Below, in pieces: positions 8,155 through 17,170 of a stretch of DNA of 64,000 bases. Below the pieces are notes generated by a model that searched no databases, had not been told where the DNA came from, and was given only the letters and a program-made list of their open reading frames with translations. The stretch spans positions 3,041,501 through 3,105,500 of the forward strand of contig NZ_CP077087.1 of assembly GCF_014268495.2 (NCBI RefSeq), read 5' to 3'. How positions within the stretch are numbered: position 1 is the stretch's first letter; each line of letters starts with the position of its first letter. The stretch is from Pseudomonas monsensis (GTDB taxonomy: Bacteria > Pseudomonadota > Gammaproteobacteria > Pseudomonadales > Pseudomonadaceae). Made by a program: the position numbers and the translations under genes.

Positions 8155-9296
8155 GCGCTGGCCCTCGTCGCGCTGATGTACTGCGCTGCCCGGTCGCGCA
8201 GCGCCAGCATCGACGCCGCCGATTCACGCTCGATGCGGCGTCTGAGCAGCAACCGGTTGGCAATACGCATGCCCAACCCGGCGAAGCGATAATCCAGCGT
8301 GCGCACAAAACGTGTGCCGCCCTGTTCGGCCGTGCATTCGTACGTCAGCAGCAGCGACAAGCCATGATCGCCCTGGGCCCGGGCGCACCAGCGTCGGCCG
8401 GGCAGGTATTCGCTGACTTCCCAGTGCAGATGACCGGCGCGACCCCCGGCGTGAATGTCCTCTTCGAAGTGCGCGCCGGCATGCAGCGGGCCTTGTGGGC
8501 CGTCGATCCTCAGCGACGACGGATGCCATTCCGGCCAGCGACTGACGCTGGCGGCGTAGGCGAGCACGGTGACTGGCTCGCCGACGATTTCGATGTGGTG
8601 CTGCATGCGGGTCATGGACGGTCTCGAATGGCTCAAGGGGACGGGTTCCGGTTCCCAATAGAGGGTGCCGAACAGGTAATCCATCAAGGGAAAGACGATG
8701 TTGAAATTGCGCTCCTGCATGCGTTCGCGGCGATGGTGCAGTTCATGCAGACGGCGCATCTGGCGGATCCATGGCAGGCGTGTCAGCGGATTGTCCGGCG
8801 GCAGATGTTCGCAGGCGTGAAACACTTCGTAGGTCAGGTAACCCAGCACCATGCAGCCACCGAACAGCCCGGCGACATTGCTGTTGAACTGTGCAAACAG
8901 CCACCACAGCGGCAGGCTGATAACCAGGGTATGCAGGACGATCAGCCACGCCGGAAACAGAATCACCCGCCAGTCGCGAGCGCTGTCGTAGGTCATGTGG
9001 CCGGGGGTGAAGAAGCTGTGATGGTCGCCGGCATGGCGAGCGTAGAACAGCCTGGCGAAGGTCTTTTTGTGATGGCCGAGATGGCGATGGACCGTGTACA
9101 CGCCGAAGTTGAAGAACAGCAGGGTCAGCGGCACCGTCAGCCATTCCCGCCAACTGACCTGCTGCACCGGGTGCCAGAAGGCGCCGATGGCCAGCACGCC
9201 GAACAGCAGCACGAAGGCGCCGTGCAGCCACGGGTTGTAGAACGGATGAATGGCGGCCCGATAACGGCTGCGAAATGCCTCGGTGGTCTGCCTCAA
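8151..9296 (-). CDS. Fatty acid hydroxylase-like protein fused to an SRPBCC domain
   Basis: 381 residues in two parts. Residues 1-215 have several membrane segments and the clustered histidines of di-iron fatty acid hydroxylases/sterol desaturases: HRHLGHHKKTF, HAGDHHSFF, FHACEH and HELHHRR. Residues about 230-370 look like an SRPBCC/START-like ligand-binding fold (HHIEIVGEPVTVLAYAASV, then RTLDYRFAGLG). A hydroxylase with a lipid-binding partner on one chain is an unusual arrangement. It is translationally coupled to the propeller protein. I infer a two-step modification of a hydrophobic compound; the substrate is unknown. Confidence 0.75.
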   Translation of the reverse strand: MRQTTEAFRSRYRAAIHPFYNPWLHGAFVLLFGVLAIGAFWHPVQQVSWREWLTVPLTLLFFNFGVYTVHRHLGHHKKTFARLFYARHAGDHHSFFTPGHMTYDSARDWRVILFPAWLIVLHTLVISLPLWWLFAQFNSNVAGLFGGCMVLGYLTYEVFHACEHLPPDNPLTRLPWIRQMRRLHELHHRRERMQERNFNIVFPLMDYLFGTLYWEPEPVPLSHSRPSMTRMQHHIEIVGEPVTVLAYAASVSRWPEWHPSSLRIDGPQGPLHAGAHFEEDIHAGGRAGHLHWEVSEYLPGRRWCARAQGDHGLSLLLTYECTAEQGGTRFVRTLDYRFAGLGMRIANRLLLRRRIERESAASMLALRDRAAQYISATRASA

Positions 9297-9409
9297 CTGC
9301 GGTCACCTGCGGGTATTGTTGTTCTACCCGGCAGCGTAGCCGATCCGGCGGTTTGTGCAGGCCGGCGCTTGAGGCCACTTGCGCCATGCTCCGGGGTAAA
9401 GCGGCCGAT

Positions 9410-10273
9410 TCAGCTCAACGGGTTCCAGCGCTGCGACCAGTCGTCATCAGCGTGGATCACTTCGCGCAGCAGATCGAAGGCGTGTTGCAGGGTGGCGGAG
9501 TCGCGATCACGCGAATACACCAGATAGGTCGGGTAGCTGAATTCCGGGGCTTTGGTGACCGGTTCCAGGGCGCCGCTTTCCAGATAACTGCGCACGACCC
9601 GGGTGCGGAAATAGCCGCTGCCACCGTTTTCGAGGATGTATTGCAAGGCCAGCGGGCCAAGGTTGAAGCTCAGTGCGGCCTTGGCCTTTTCCGGCAGGGC
9701 GGCGTCGTGCTGGCAGCGGAAGTCCGGGCCCCAGTCGATGTAGACGTAAGGGTCGGGCCGGTCGGGAGCGCGGACCAAAATCAGTTTCTCTTCCAGCACT
9801 TGCTCGACCTGCAAGCCCGGCCAGTACTCCGGCTGATAGACCAGCGCGGCGTCGAGCACGCCAAGTTCGAGCTGACGGAGCAGGTTTTCGCCGTCGCGGA
9901 TTTCCATGCGCAGGGCATGGCCGGGGATTTTTTCGCGCAGTTCGGCGGCCCAACTGAGCATCAGTGGATTGCACAGGCTGACTTCGCCACCGATGTGCAG
10001 CACGTTGTGATAGCCCTCGGGCAGCGGCAGGTCGCGGCGCGCAGCCTCCCAGGTCTGCACCAGTTGATTGGCGTAGACCACGAACGCCTCGCCGTTGGGC
10101 GTCAGTTTCGCGCCGGCACGGTTACGCACGAACAGCGTACTGCCCAACTGGCTTTCGAGTTTCTGCACCCGGGCGGTGATCGCCGTTTGCGTGACGAACA
10201 GCTTTTGCGCAGCCGCCGCCAGGCTGCCGTGGCGGACGATTTCCAGAAAGGTGCGGGCGAGGTCGATGTCCAT
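9410..10273 (-). CDS. LysR-family transcriptional regulator
   Basis: 287 residues. The N-terminal winged helix-turn-helix is typical (DIDLARTFLEIVRHGSLAAA, QKLFVTQTAITARVQKLE, RNRAGAKLTPNGEAF), followed by a periplasmic-binding-like effector domain (about 90-285). ATG 10273 gives the usual LysR N-terminus; an upstream in-frame ATG at 10303 has GAGG upstream but at a long spacing. The gene reads in the same direction as its neighbours rather than divergently, so its target is unclear. The effector is not predictable. Confidence 0.88.
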   Translation of the reverse strand: MDIDLARTFLEIVRHGSLAAAAQKLFVTQTAITARVQKLESQLGSTLFVRNRAGAKLTPNGEAFVVYANQLVQTWEAARRDLPLPEGYHNVLHIGGEVSLCNPLMLSWAAELREKIPGHALRMEIRDGENLLRQLELGVLDAALVYQPEYWPGLQVEQVLEEKLILVRAPDRPDPYVYIDWGPDFRCQHDAALPEKAKAALSFNLGPLALQYILENGGSGYFRTRVVRSYLESGALEPVTKAPEFSYPTYLVYSRDRDSATLQHAFDLLREVIHADDDWSQRWNPLS

Positions 10274-10348
10274 GGGCGGGCCGGTGGTTGAGGTGGCGGG
10301 CATTGTAAGTGCAGCCTCGGGACCGCGTCATCGTTTGGAGTGGCCCGC

Positions 10349-10388
10349 ACCCTGATCCTCTCCCAAAGGAGAGGGGTGGGGTGAGGGC
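10349..10388. repeat. CCTCTCCC...GGGAGAGG dispersed palindrome
   Basis: ACCCTGATCCTCTCCCAAAG runs into GAGAGGGGTGGGGTGAGGGC, an imperfect hairpin of the CCCTCTCC type common between Pseudomonas genes. The same type, as a spaced pair, occurs at 42.8 kb. Confidence 0.65.
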
Positions 10389-10407
10389 AAAACCAGTTAC
10401 CGCAGAA

Positions 10408-12126
10408 TCAACCCGCCCACTCGACCTCCTGCACCCGTGCCCAATCCGCCACCAGCCGTGCCGGCGTGCCGCAGGCCTTGCGCTTGTAGACGAAATGCCG
10501 GCACTTCTCGGCGAACTGATTGCGGTTGTAGAGCATGTCTTCCTGCATTTCCTGCAACTCGGTTTCGCGGCATTGGTCGATCAGCACCTGGTCGACCCGC
10601 AACTTGCGCTCGCGTACGGCGGCGTAGGCCGGGTCGCTCAGCACGGCATTGGCCCGTTGCAGCAGCCACAACGAAAACTCATCCGGGCAGCGCGGGCCGA
10701 TTTCCTGGACCATGCCCAGTTGCAATGCCTGGCTGGCGCTCACCGGCAGACAGGCTTGGGTCAGTTGCTCGGCGATGGCTGGGCCCACCGCGCGCGGCAG
10801 GCTGTATGTCCAGTATTCCGAGCCGTAAAGGCCCATGCTCTTGTAGTGCGGATTGAGCACGATGTCGGCCCGCGCAAACACGATATCCGCCGCCAGCGCG
10901 AGCATCACGCCGCCGGCCCCGGCATTGCCGGTCACGCCGCTGACGACCAGTTGCCGCGCACTCAACAGCTCGGCGCAGACATCGTCGATGGCCTGAATAT
11001 TCGCCCAGGCTTCAGCGCCGGGATCCTGCGCCGCCTGAATCACATTCAGGTGCACACCATTGGAAAAGCTGCCGCGACCGCCGCGGATCAGCAGCACTTG
11101 CGTGTCGCGGGACTTGGCCCAGCGCAGCGCCTCGACCATGCGCCGGCATTGTTCGGTGCTCATGGCGCCGTTGTAGAACTCGAACGTCAGCTCACCGACC
11201 ACCCCGGACTCGCGATAACGCAGCGGCTGATACGCTTCATCGCTGAACGGCTGGCTGGCAATCGTCCAGTCCAGCACCGCCACCTCGGCCAGTTGCTCGA
11301 TCAGCACGTGCCGGGCCGGTTGCTTGAAGGTTTCCTCGCCCGGTTGCGGCTTGCGTCGCAGCGATCCGATCCATACGCTCTGATCGCCCGCGGCCACCAG
11401 CACGGCATCGTCGTGCACCGCCAGAATCTCGCCGGGCATGCCCGAGCGCGAATCGAGGTGTGCGTCGTAAACGTAATACTGCCCACCGGCCAGGCTCGCC
11501 AGTACGCCGGGCTGGCCATCCGCTGCGTCGATGCAGCGTTTGATGAACCGCGCGCAATCGTGCCAGGTGAAGCTACGATCCACCTGTTTCATGTTCGGCT
11601 GCAAGCGCCCGCGCACCTTGGGGTCGGCGTAATCCAGTTCGACCGGGATAAAACCGTTGACGAACTTCTCCACCACTTCACGGATGCAACACATTGCCGC
11701 ATCGCTGACCCGGCCGTTGTACAACTCGGACTTGCGCAGCCCGGATGGCAGGTTGAATTCACACGTGGCCCAGACCGGGCCGGCGTCCATTTCCTCCACG
11801 GCTTGCAGGGCGGTCACGCCCCAGCTCGACAACTCCTGGGTGATCGCCCAGTCCAGCGCACTGGCGCCACGATCGCCAACGATGCCCGGATGGATAATCA
11901 CCACCGGCCGCGCGCGGTTGCTCCACAGTGCCTGGGGCACGCGGTCCTTGAGGAACGGGCAGATCACCAGGTCGGCGCCGCTGTATTCGATCTGTTCGCA
12001 GACCGACGCTTCGTCGGTGAATACCACGACGCTGGGCGAATGCCCGGCCTGGCGCAGCTCCAGCCAGGCGCGTTGGGTCAGGCCGTTGAACGCTGACGAC
12101 AGCAGAATGATCTTGAGTGATCGCAT
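10408..12126 (-). CDS. hoxX: HoxX-like protein (formyltransferase fused to enoyl-CoA hydratase domain)
   Basis: 572 residues. Residues 1-270 resemble formyl/hydroxymethyl-tetrahydrofolate-binding formyltransferases: IILLSSAFNGLTQRAWLEL and HPGIVGDRGASALDWAI, then a C-terminal OB-like part. Residues 290-570 are an enoyl-CoA hydratase/isomerase (crotonase) domain with VLLIRGGRGSFSNGVHLNV and VTGNAGAGGVMLALAADIVF. This is the HoxX architecture. HoxX makes CO, via a formyl-CoA-type intermediate, for aerobic assembly of NiFe-hydrogenase. No hydrogenase or hyp gene is visible here, so the role in this organism may differ. Fold assignment is firm; function is inferred. Confidence 0.8.
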   Translation of the reverse strand: MRSLKIILLSSAFNGLTQRAWLELRQAGHSPSVVVFTDEASVCEQIEYSGADLVICPFLKDRVPQALWSNRARPVVIIHPGIVGDRGASALDWAITQELSSWGVTALQAVEEMDAGPVWATCEFNLPSGLRKSELYNGRVSDAAMCCIREVVEKFVNGFIPVELDYADPKVRGRLQPNMKQVDRSFTWHDCARFIKRCIDAADGQPGVLASLAGGQYYVYDAHLDSRSGMPGEILAVHDDAVLVAAGDQSVWIGSLRRKPQPGEETFKQPARHVLIEQLAEVAVLDWTIASQPFSDEAYQPLRYRESGVVGELTFEFYNGAMSTEQCRRMVEALRWAKSRDTQVLLIRGGRGSFSNGVHLNVIQAAQDPGAEAWANIQAIDDVCAELLSARQLVVSGVTGNAGAGGVMLALAADIVFARADIVLNPHYKSMGLYGSEYWTYSLPRAVGPAIAEQLTQACLPVSASQALQLGMVQEIGPRCPDEFSLWLLQRANAVLSDPAYAAVRERKLRVDQVLIDQCRETELQEMQEDMLYNRNQFAEKCRHFVYKRKACGTPARLVADWARVQEVEWAG

Positions 12127-12291
12127 GAATGGTCTTCCTTGAGTGGGATCAGCCGCAGGCTCCCGGTGAGCCGTCCTTGGCCTTCGATGGAGCCGGGAGA
12201 GTAATGAGTGGCGGCTGGCCCGCCAGTGACCGAGGTCAATGTTCGGTGAGCCAATATTTCTGCGGCGACGAAACGCCGGACGACCAAACGC

Positions 12292-12318
12292 AAAAAACCC
12301 GCCACAGGGGCGGGTTCT
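12292..12318 (-). terminator. Rho-independent terminator for the SCP2 gene
   Basis: Read on the minus strand: CCCGCC/GGCGGG stem followed by six T residues, about 20 bases after the stop codon of the SCP2-domain gene. The remaining 12127-12291 spacer shows nothing recognisable. Confidence 0.75.
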
Positions 12319-12339
12319 TCGGAGTACTGCGCGGCGCTG

Positions 12340-12657
12340 TTACGAAGGGAACAGCTCGGACAGTTTCATCGACAGCATCATGTCGCCTTCAACGCGCAGC
12401 TTGCCGCCCATGAAAGCCTGCATGCCGTCGGTTTCACCGCTGACGATGCCTTTCAGGGTTTCGCTGTCGAGCACCAGCGTGCAGTTGGCGGCAGGGTTTT
12501 CGCCTTCCTCGATATTGCAGGTACCGTCTTTGATGATCAGCGAGTACTGCTTGTTTTCGTCGGTGATGTTGAAACCGAAGACCAGATCCAGACCGGCAGC
12601 AGCGGCTGGGTTGAACTTGGCTTGCATTGCTTTTACGGCATCAGCTACGGAGGTCAT
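12340..12657 (-). CDS. SCP2 sterol-binding-domain protein
   Basis: 105 residues covering one SCP2 domain: MTSVADAVKAMQAKFNPAAA, then LVFGFNITDENKQYSLIIKD, LVLDSETLKGIVSGE and a C-terminal MGGKLRVEGDMMLSMKLSELF. SCP2 domains form a hydrophobic pocket that binds lipids or acyl-CoAs. The stand-alone form is common in proteobacteria and usually uncharacterised. It has its own terminator. Whether it works with the neighbouring phosphatase (65 bases upstream, same strand) is unknown. Confidence 0.88.
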   Translation of the reverse strand: MTSVADAVKAMQAKFNPAAAAGLDLVFGFNITDENKQYSLIIKDGTCNIEEGENPAANCTLVLDSETLKGIVSGETDGMQAFMGGKLRVEGDMMLSMKLSELFPS

Positions 12658-12722
12658 GGTTCGATCCTTTCTTGGATAATAAGCGCTGGTTGATTACAGC
12701 AAGGTTCACGCGTTAACCGGAC

Positions 12723-13433
12723 TCAGCGGAAAGTGATGAGTTCCGGTGTCTTCAACAGTTGCAGGTGTGCATGACTGTTAAAGGAAGCCAAGGCCACCTC
12801 GCGACCGCGGAACTTCAGCTGGTTGAGCGAGGTGTTGACGATTTGCCAGTTCAATTCAAAGGCCTGTCGGGCAGGCATTTGCGTAATCAGGTGGAGCAGG
12901 GCGGTGATGGTGCCGCCGGAGGTGAACACGGCGATTTTATGATGCGACTCCGCCTGTTCGAGGATCCGCTGCAGCCCGGCCTTGACCCGCTCGACGAACC
13001 CCAGCCAGCTTTCCAGCCCCGGCGTGTCGTAGGTGCCGGCCAGCCAGCGTTCGATGATCAGGGCGAAGATGCGCTGGAACTCGCCACGGTTTTGTGCGGC
13101 GTTGCGCAGGATGTCGAGGGCTTCCGGTTCGTCCGGCAGCATCGCCGGGAGCAGGGCGCGGATGACCGCGTCGGCATCGAATTCATTGAACGCCGAATCG
13201 GTTTCCAGCGTCGGTACCGGCAGGCCGTTGGCAGCGAACTGTTCCAGCGCACTGGTGGCGGTGTGTTGCTGGCGACGCAGGTCACCAGCCAGGCAGCGAT
13301 CGAAGCGGACCCCCAGTTCAGCGAGGTGCTGACCGAGGATTTCTGCCTGGCGCACACCGATGGGCGACAGGACGTCATAGTCGTCTGCACCAAAGGAGGC
13401 CTGGCCATGTCGAATCAAGTAGATGCTGCCCAC
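12723..13433 (-). CDS. Histidine phosphatase superfamily protein
   Basis: 236 residues. The N-terminal YLIRHGQASFG contains the RHG motif with the nucleophile His9. Downstream are LAGDLRRQQHTATSALEQF and, near the C-terminus, the second catalytic His region AVFTSGGTITALLHLI, which has Thr/Gly where many members have a His. This branch 1 fold includes phosphoglycerate mutases and small-molecule phosphatases. The position matching the second catalytic His is not obvious here, so activity and substrate are uncertain. Confidence 0.8.
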   Translation of the reverse strand: MGSIYLIRHGQASFGADDYDVLSPIGVRQAEILGQHLAELGVRFDRCLAGDLRRQQHTATSALEQFAANGLPVPTLETDSAFNEFDADAVIRALLPAMLPDEPEALDILRNAAQNRGEFQRIFALIIERWLAGTYDTPGLESWLGFVERVKAGLQRILEQAESHHKIAVFTSGGTITALLHLITQMPARQAFELNWQIVNTSLNQLKFRGREVALASFNSHAHLQLLKTPELITFR

Positions 13434-13639
13434 GTCCGCGTCATCCCGGTACGTTGAAGGTTGTGGCGAGGTTATGAGGATGACGGGTAGCTGTCAATGA
13501 AAAAACATACGCTTGTTTGAAATGCCCGTTGCAGGCCTGTTGCCAAAGGTTTCCCGGCTGGTCGCCGGGCCGACGCATGGGTATGCTGGAGCCATCCCGC
13601 GTGTGTTTTTGCATCCACGCATTGTTTTAAGGAGTCTCT

Positions 13640-14671
13640 GTGGAGTTTTTCACCGAATACGCCAGTTTCCTGGCCAAGACCGTCACTCTGGTGATCGCCA
13701 TTCTGGTGGTTCTCGCCAGTTTTGCCGCGTTGCGCAGCAAGGGCCGGCGCAAGTCGGCGGGGCAGTTGCAGGTCAGCAAGCTCAATGATTTCTACAAGGG
13801 CCTGCGCGAGCGCCTTGAGCAGACTTTGCTCGATAAGGATCAGCTCAAGGCTCTGCGCAAGGGCGAGGCCAAATCCGAGAAAAGCGCGAAAAAGCAGAAG
13901 AACCAACCCGAGGCCAAACCTCGCGTATTCGTCCTGGATTTCGACGGCGACATCAAGGCCTCGGCCACCGAAAGCCTGCGCCATGAAATCACCGCATTGC
14001 TGACTCTGGCCACGCCAAAAGATGAAGTTGTCCTGCGTCTGGAAAGCGGTGGCGGCATGGTCCACAGCTACGGTCTGGCGTCCTCGCAACTGGCGCGTAT
14101 CCGTGAAGCCGGCGTGCCGTTGACCGTGTGCATCGACAAGGTCGCGGCCAGCGGCGGCTACATGATGGCGTGCATCGGGGAGAAGATCATCAGCGCGCCG
14201 TTTGCGATTCTTGGCTCGATCGGCGTGGTTGCACAGTTGCCCAACGTCAACCGTTTGCTGAAGAAGCACGACATCGACTTCGAGGTCCTTACCGCCGGCG
14301 AGTACAAGCGTACCCTCACCGTGTTTGGCGAAAACACCGAGAAGGGCCGCGAAAAGTTTCAGGAAGACCTCGACATCACCCATCAACTGTTCAAGAACTT
14401 CGTCGCGCGCTACCGCCCGCAACTGGCGATTGACGATGTGGCCACCGGTGAAGTCTGGCTTGGTGTCGCGGCGCTGGACAAACAACTGGTGGATGAACTC
14501 AAGACCAGTGATGAATACCTCGCCGACCGGGCGAAAAAAGCCGAGGTCTACCACTTGCACTACGCCGAGCGCAAAAGCCTGCAGGAGCGTATCGGCATGG
14601 CCGCCAGCGGTTCGGTCGATCGCGTACTGCTGAACTGGTGGAGTCGCCTGACGCAGCAGCGTTTCTGGTAA
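13640..14671 (+). CDS. sohB: SohB-type S49 inner-membrane protease
   Basis: 343 residues. A short membrane anchor (TLVIAILVVLASFAA) precedes a basic linker and the S49/ClpP-like protease domain. The predicted dyad is Ser171 in VAASGGYMMAC and Lys223 in AGEYKRTL. SohB proteases face the periplasm and probably degrade signal peptides or misfolded membrane proteins. The start is a GTG six bases after AAGGAG. It ends in a strong bidirectional terminator shared with the convergent DUF934 gene. Confidence 0.9.
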   Translation: MEFFTEYASFLAKTVTLVIAILVVLASFAALRSKGRRKSAGQLQVSKLNDFYKGLRERLEQTLLDKDQLKALRKGEAKSEKSAKKQKNQPEAKPRVFVLDFDGDIKASATESLRHEITALLTLATPKDEVVLRLESGGGMVHSYGLASSQLARIREAGVPLTVCIDKVAASGGYMMACIGEKIISAPFAILGSIGVVAQLPNVNRLLKKHDIDFEVLTAGEYKRTLTVFGENTEKGREKFQEDLDITHQLFKNFVARYRPQLAIDDVATGEVWLGVAALDKQLVDELKTSDEYLADRAKKAEVYHLHYAERKSLQERIGMAASGSVDRVLLNWWSRLTQQRFW

Positions 14672-14684
14672 GGCCTTCAGGCAT

Positions 14685-14718
14685 AAAAAACGCCGGTCAA
14701 ATGACCGGCGTTTTTTTT
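14685..14718. terminator. Bidirectional rho-independent terminator
   Basis: CGCCGGTC-AAAT-GACCGGCG hairpin with six A residues on the left and eight T residues on the right, between the convergent sohB and DUF934/cysI transcripts. It works in both directions by sequence. Confidence 0.92.
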
Positions 14719-14740
14719 GTCCGCTTCAAACCTGGCAGGT

Positions 14741-15235
14741 TCAGCGACGACGGAACAGCGGCAGCGGTTCGTCGGTGGCGGCCTGATAGGTTACCGAGAA
14801 GTCCTTGAGACCTTCCAACGCTTCGTACGGGTCTTTGTCCGCACGCACGGCAAAGGCGTCGAAACCACAGCGGCGCATGTAGAACAGCTGATCGCGCAGC
14901 ACGTCACCAATCGCCCGCAGTTCGCCTTTGAAACCGTAACGGTCACGCAGCAGACGGGCGTTGGAGTAGTTGCGCCCGTCAGTGAACGCCGGGAAGTTCA
15001 GGGCAATCACCTGAAATTCAGCCACGTCGTCACCGATTTCCTCGGCTTCTTCGTCGGCGTCCAGCCACACCCCCAGACCACCGTCGCGGGCCTTGAGCAT
15101 GCGGCTGTGTTCGCGCCACAGCTGCAGAGGCACGATCAGATCGTCGCAGTTGCTGATTTCGTCGATGTTGAAATCCTTGGGCAACAGGTGCCAGGTTTCG
15201 TCGACGACCTCGTTGTTCTTAATGATTCGCTGCAT
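14741..15235 (-). CDS. DUF934 protein, CysI partner
   Basis: 164 residues starting MQRIIKNNEVVDETW, with LIVPLQLWREH, VWLDADEEAEEI and a C-terminal LRDQLFYMRRCGFDAF. DUF934 proteins are found next to assimilatory sulfite/nitrite reductases; their exact role is not established. ATG 15235 follows AAGGA by 8 bases and overlaps the end of cysI by 17 bases, so the pair is one transcript with coupled translation. A longer version starting ten residues upstream is less likely. Confidence 0.85.
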   Translation of the reverse strand: MQRIIKNNEVVDETWHLLPKDFNIDEISNCDDLIVPLQLWREHSRMLKARDGGLGVWLDADEEAEEIGDDVAEFQVIALNFPAFTDGRNYSNARLLRDRYGFKGELRAIGDVLRDQLFYMRRCGFDAFAVRADKDPYEALEGLKDFSVTYQAATDEPLPLFRRR

Positions 15236-16877
15236 AGACGCGTTCCTTGAAGAGGTCGATGCCAATACGCTGATAGGTGTCGATGAAGCGCTCGTCTTCG
15301 GTACGTTGTTCGACGTACACGTCGATCAGCTTCGAGATCACGTCTGGCATGGCTTCCTGAGCGAAAGACGGGCCGAGGATCTTGCCCAGGCTCGCATCAC
15401 GGCTGGCGCTGCCGCCGAGGGAGACCTGGTAGAACTCCTCACCTTTCTTGTCCACGCCGAGAATGCCGATGTGGCCGACGTGGTGGTGACCGCAGGCGTT
15501 CATGCAGCCGGAGATGTTCAGGTCCAGCTCACCGATGTCGAACAGGTAGTCCAGGTCGTCGAAACGGCGCTGGATCGATTCGGCAATCGGGATCGACTTG
15601 GCGTTGGCCAGCGAGCAGAAGTCACCGCCCGGGCAGCAGATGATATCGGTCAGCAAGCCGATGTTCGGCGTGGCAAAACCGCTTTCACGCAGTTCGCCCC
15701 ACAGGGTGAACAACTGGCTTTGCTCGACGTCGGCGAGAATGATGTTCTGCTCGTGGGAGGTGCGCAGTTGACCGAAGCTGTAGCGCTCGGCCAGATCGGC
15801 GACGGCATCGAGCTGTTTGTCGGTGATGTCGCCCGGAGCAACACCGGTCGGCTTCAGCGACAGAGTCACGGCAACATAACCCGGCTTCTTGTGTGCCAGG
15901 GTGTTGCGGGCGCGCCAGCGGGCAAAACCCGGGTGTTCTTTGTCCAGCTCGGCCAGTTGCGCGGTCTGGTTGTCCAGCGCCTTGTAGTCCGGGTCGACGA
16001 AGTGCTTGGCGACGCGATGCAGTTCGGCTTCGGTCAGGGTGGTCTGGCCGCCGCGCAGGTGTTGCATTTCCGCATCGACTTTCTGCGCGAAGACTTCAGG
16101 GGTCAGCGCCTTGACGAGGATCTTGATCCGCGCCTTGTATTTGTTGTCGCGACGACCGTAGCGGTTGTAGACCCGCAGGATGGCGTCGAGGTAACTCAAC
16201 AGGTCCTGCCACGGCAGAAACTCGTTGATGAACGCGCCAACCACCGGGGTACGGCCGAGGCCGCCACCGACCAGCACGCGGAAGCCGAGTTCGCCAGCGG
16301 CGTTGTGCACCGGCTCGAGGCCGATGTCGTGAACTTCGATGGCGGCACGGTCAGCGGTCGAACCGTTGACGGCGATCTTGAATTTGCGCGGCAGGTAAGC
16401 GAATTCCGGGTGGAACGTGGTCCACTGGCGGACGATCTCGCACCACGGGCGCGGGTCGATCAGCTCATCGGCAGCGACACCGGCGAACTGGTCGGTGGTG
16501 ACGTTGCGCAGGCAGTTGCCGCTGGTCTGGATCGCGTGCATCTGCACGGTGGCCAGTTCGGCAAGGATGTCCGGGATGTCTTCCACCGCCGGCCAGTTGA
16601 ACTGCACGTTCTGCCGCGTACTGATGTGGGCGTAGCCCTTGTCGTAGTCACGGGCAATTTTGGCCATCATGCGCACCTGACGCGAGGTCAGTTGGCCGTA
16701 AGGCACCGCCACCCGCAACATCGGTGCAAAACGCTGGATGTACAGGCCATTTTGCAGGCGCAGGGGGCGGAATTCTTCTTCGCTCAGCTCACCTGCCAGA
16801 TAGCGTCGGGTCTGATCACGGAACTGCTTGACGCGGTCCTCGATGATCCGCTGATCGTACTCGTCGTATACGTACAT
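15219..16877 (-). CDS. cysI: Assimilatory sulfite reductase hemoprotein (nitrite/sulfite reductase family)
   Basis: 552 residues from ATG 16877 (MYVYDEYDQRIIEDR). Two ferredoxin-like/catalytic repeats bind siroheme and a 4Fe-4S cluster. The ligands are in CCPGGDFCSLANA (Cys-x5-Cys) and LNISGCMNACGHHHVGH (Cys-x3-Cys). Conserved basic residues for the sulfite site are in STRQNVQFNW and GNCLRNVTTD. It reduces sulfite to sulfide for cysteine synthesis. No flavoprotein subunit is adjacent, so electrons may come from ferredoxin or a distant flavoprotein. A frame reading 49 residues further upstream is not supported by a ribosome binding site. Confidence 0.93.
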   Translation of the reverse strand: MYVYDEYDQRIIEDRVKQFRDQTRRYLAGELSEEEFRPLRLQNGLYIQRFAPMLRVAVPYGQLTSRQVRMMAKIARDYDKGYAHISTRQNVQFNWPAVEDIPDILAELATVQMHAIQTSGNCLRNVTTDQFAGVAADELIDPRPWCEIVRQWTTFHPEFAYLPRKFKIAVNGSTADRAAIEVHDIGLEPVHNAAGELGFRVLVGGGLGRTPVVGAFINEFLPWQDLLSYLDAILRVYNRYGRRDNKYKARIKILVKALTPEVFAQKVDAEMQHLRGGQTTLTEAELHRVAKHFVDPDYKALDNQTAQLAELDKEHPGFARWRARNTLAHKKPGYVAVTLSLKPTGVAPGDITDKQLDAVADLAERYSFGQLRTSHEQNIILADVEQSQLFTLWGELRESGFATPNIGLLTDIICCPGGDFCSLANAKSIPIAESIQRRFDDLDYLFDIGELDLNISGCMNACGHHHVGHIGILGVDKKGEEFYQVSLGGSASRDASLGKILGPSFAQEAMPDVISKLIDVYVEQRTEDERFIDTYQRIGIDLFKERVYAANH

Positions 16878-16997
16878 ATAAGTCCTGTTCTCAGGCTTTG
16901 GGCTACTCGGAAAACGCTGCGTTTTCGCTTGCTGGAGTCCGATGGTGCCTCGGCAATTACGCGCGCACGGCCGCGCACTCCCTAACGGAGCCGGGGC

Positions 16998-17024
16998 AAT
17001 ATACCCGTTTGCAGTTATGCGCAA
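16998..17024 (-). promoter_or_regulatory. Possible sigma-70-type promoter for cysI
   Basis: On the minus strand, TTGCGC and TATATT lie 15 bases apart, about 120 bases upstream of cysI. The spacer is short, so this is a tentative call; a CysB-dependent promoter would fit the gene's role. The rest of the region between cysI and the small membrane-protein gene has no gene. Confidence 0.3.
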
Positions 17025-17170
17025 AAGTGATGTTTGAGTATATGTAAAGAACCAAATCGCCTAACGAGAACGGGTGTCAACTAACCCACATTTGTCGTGC
17101 GGGCAATCCTCGTCTTAACTGTGGTCGAGTCTTTCTGCAATCACCGATAAAACCGACAAGAGGCGATGCA

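Noticed and set aside
16878..17024. 49-residue N-terminal extension of CysI
   Set aside because: It lacks a ribosome binding site and does not resemble the family; ATG 16877 gives the usual length.
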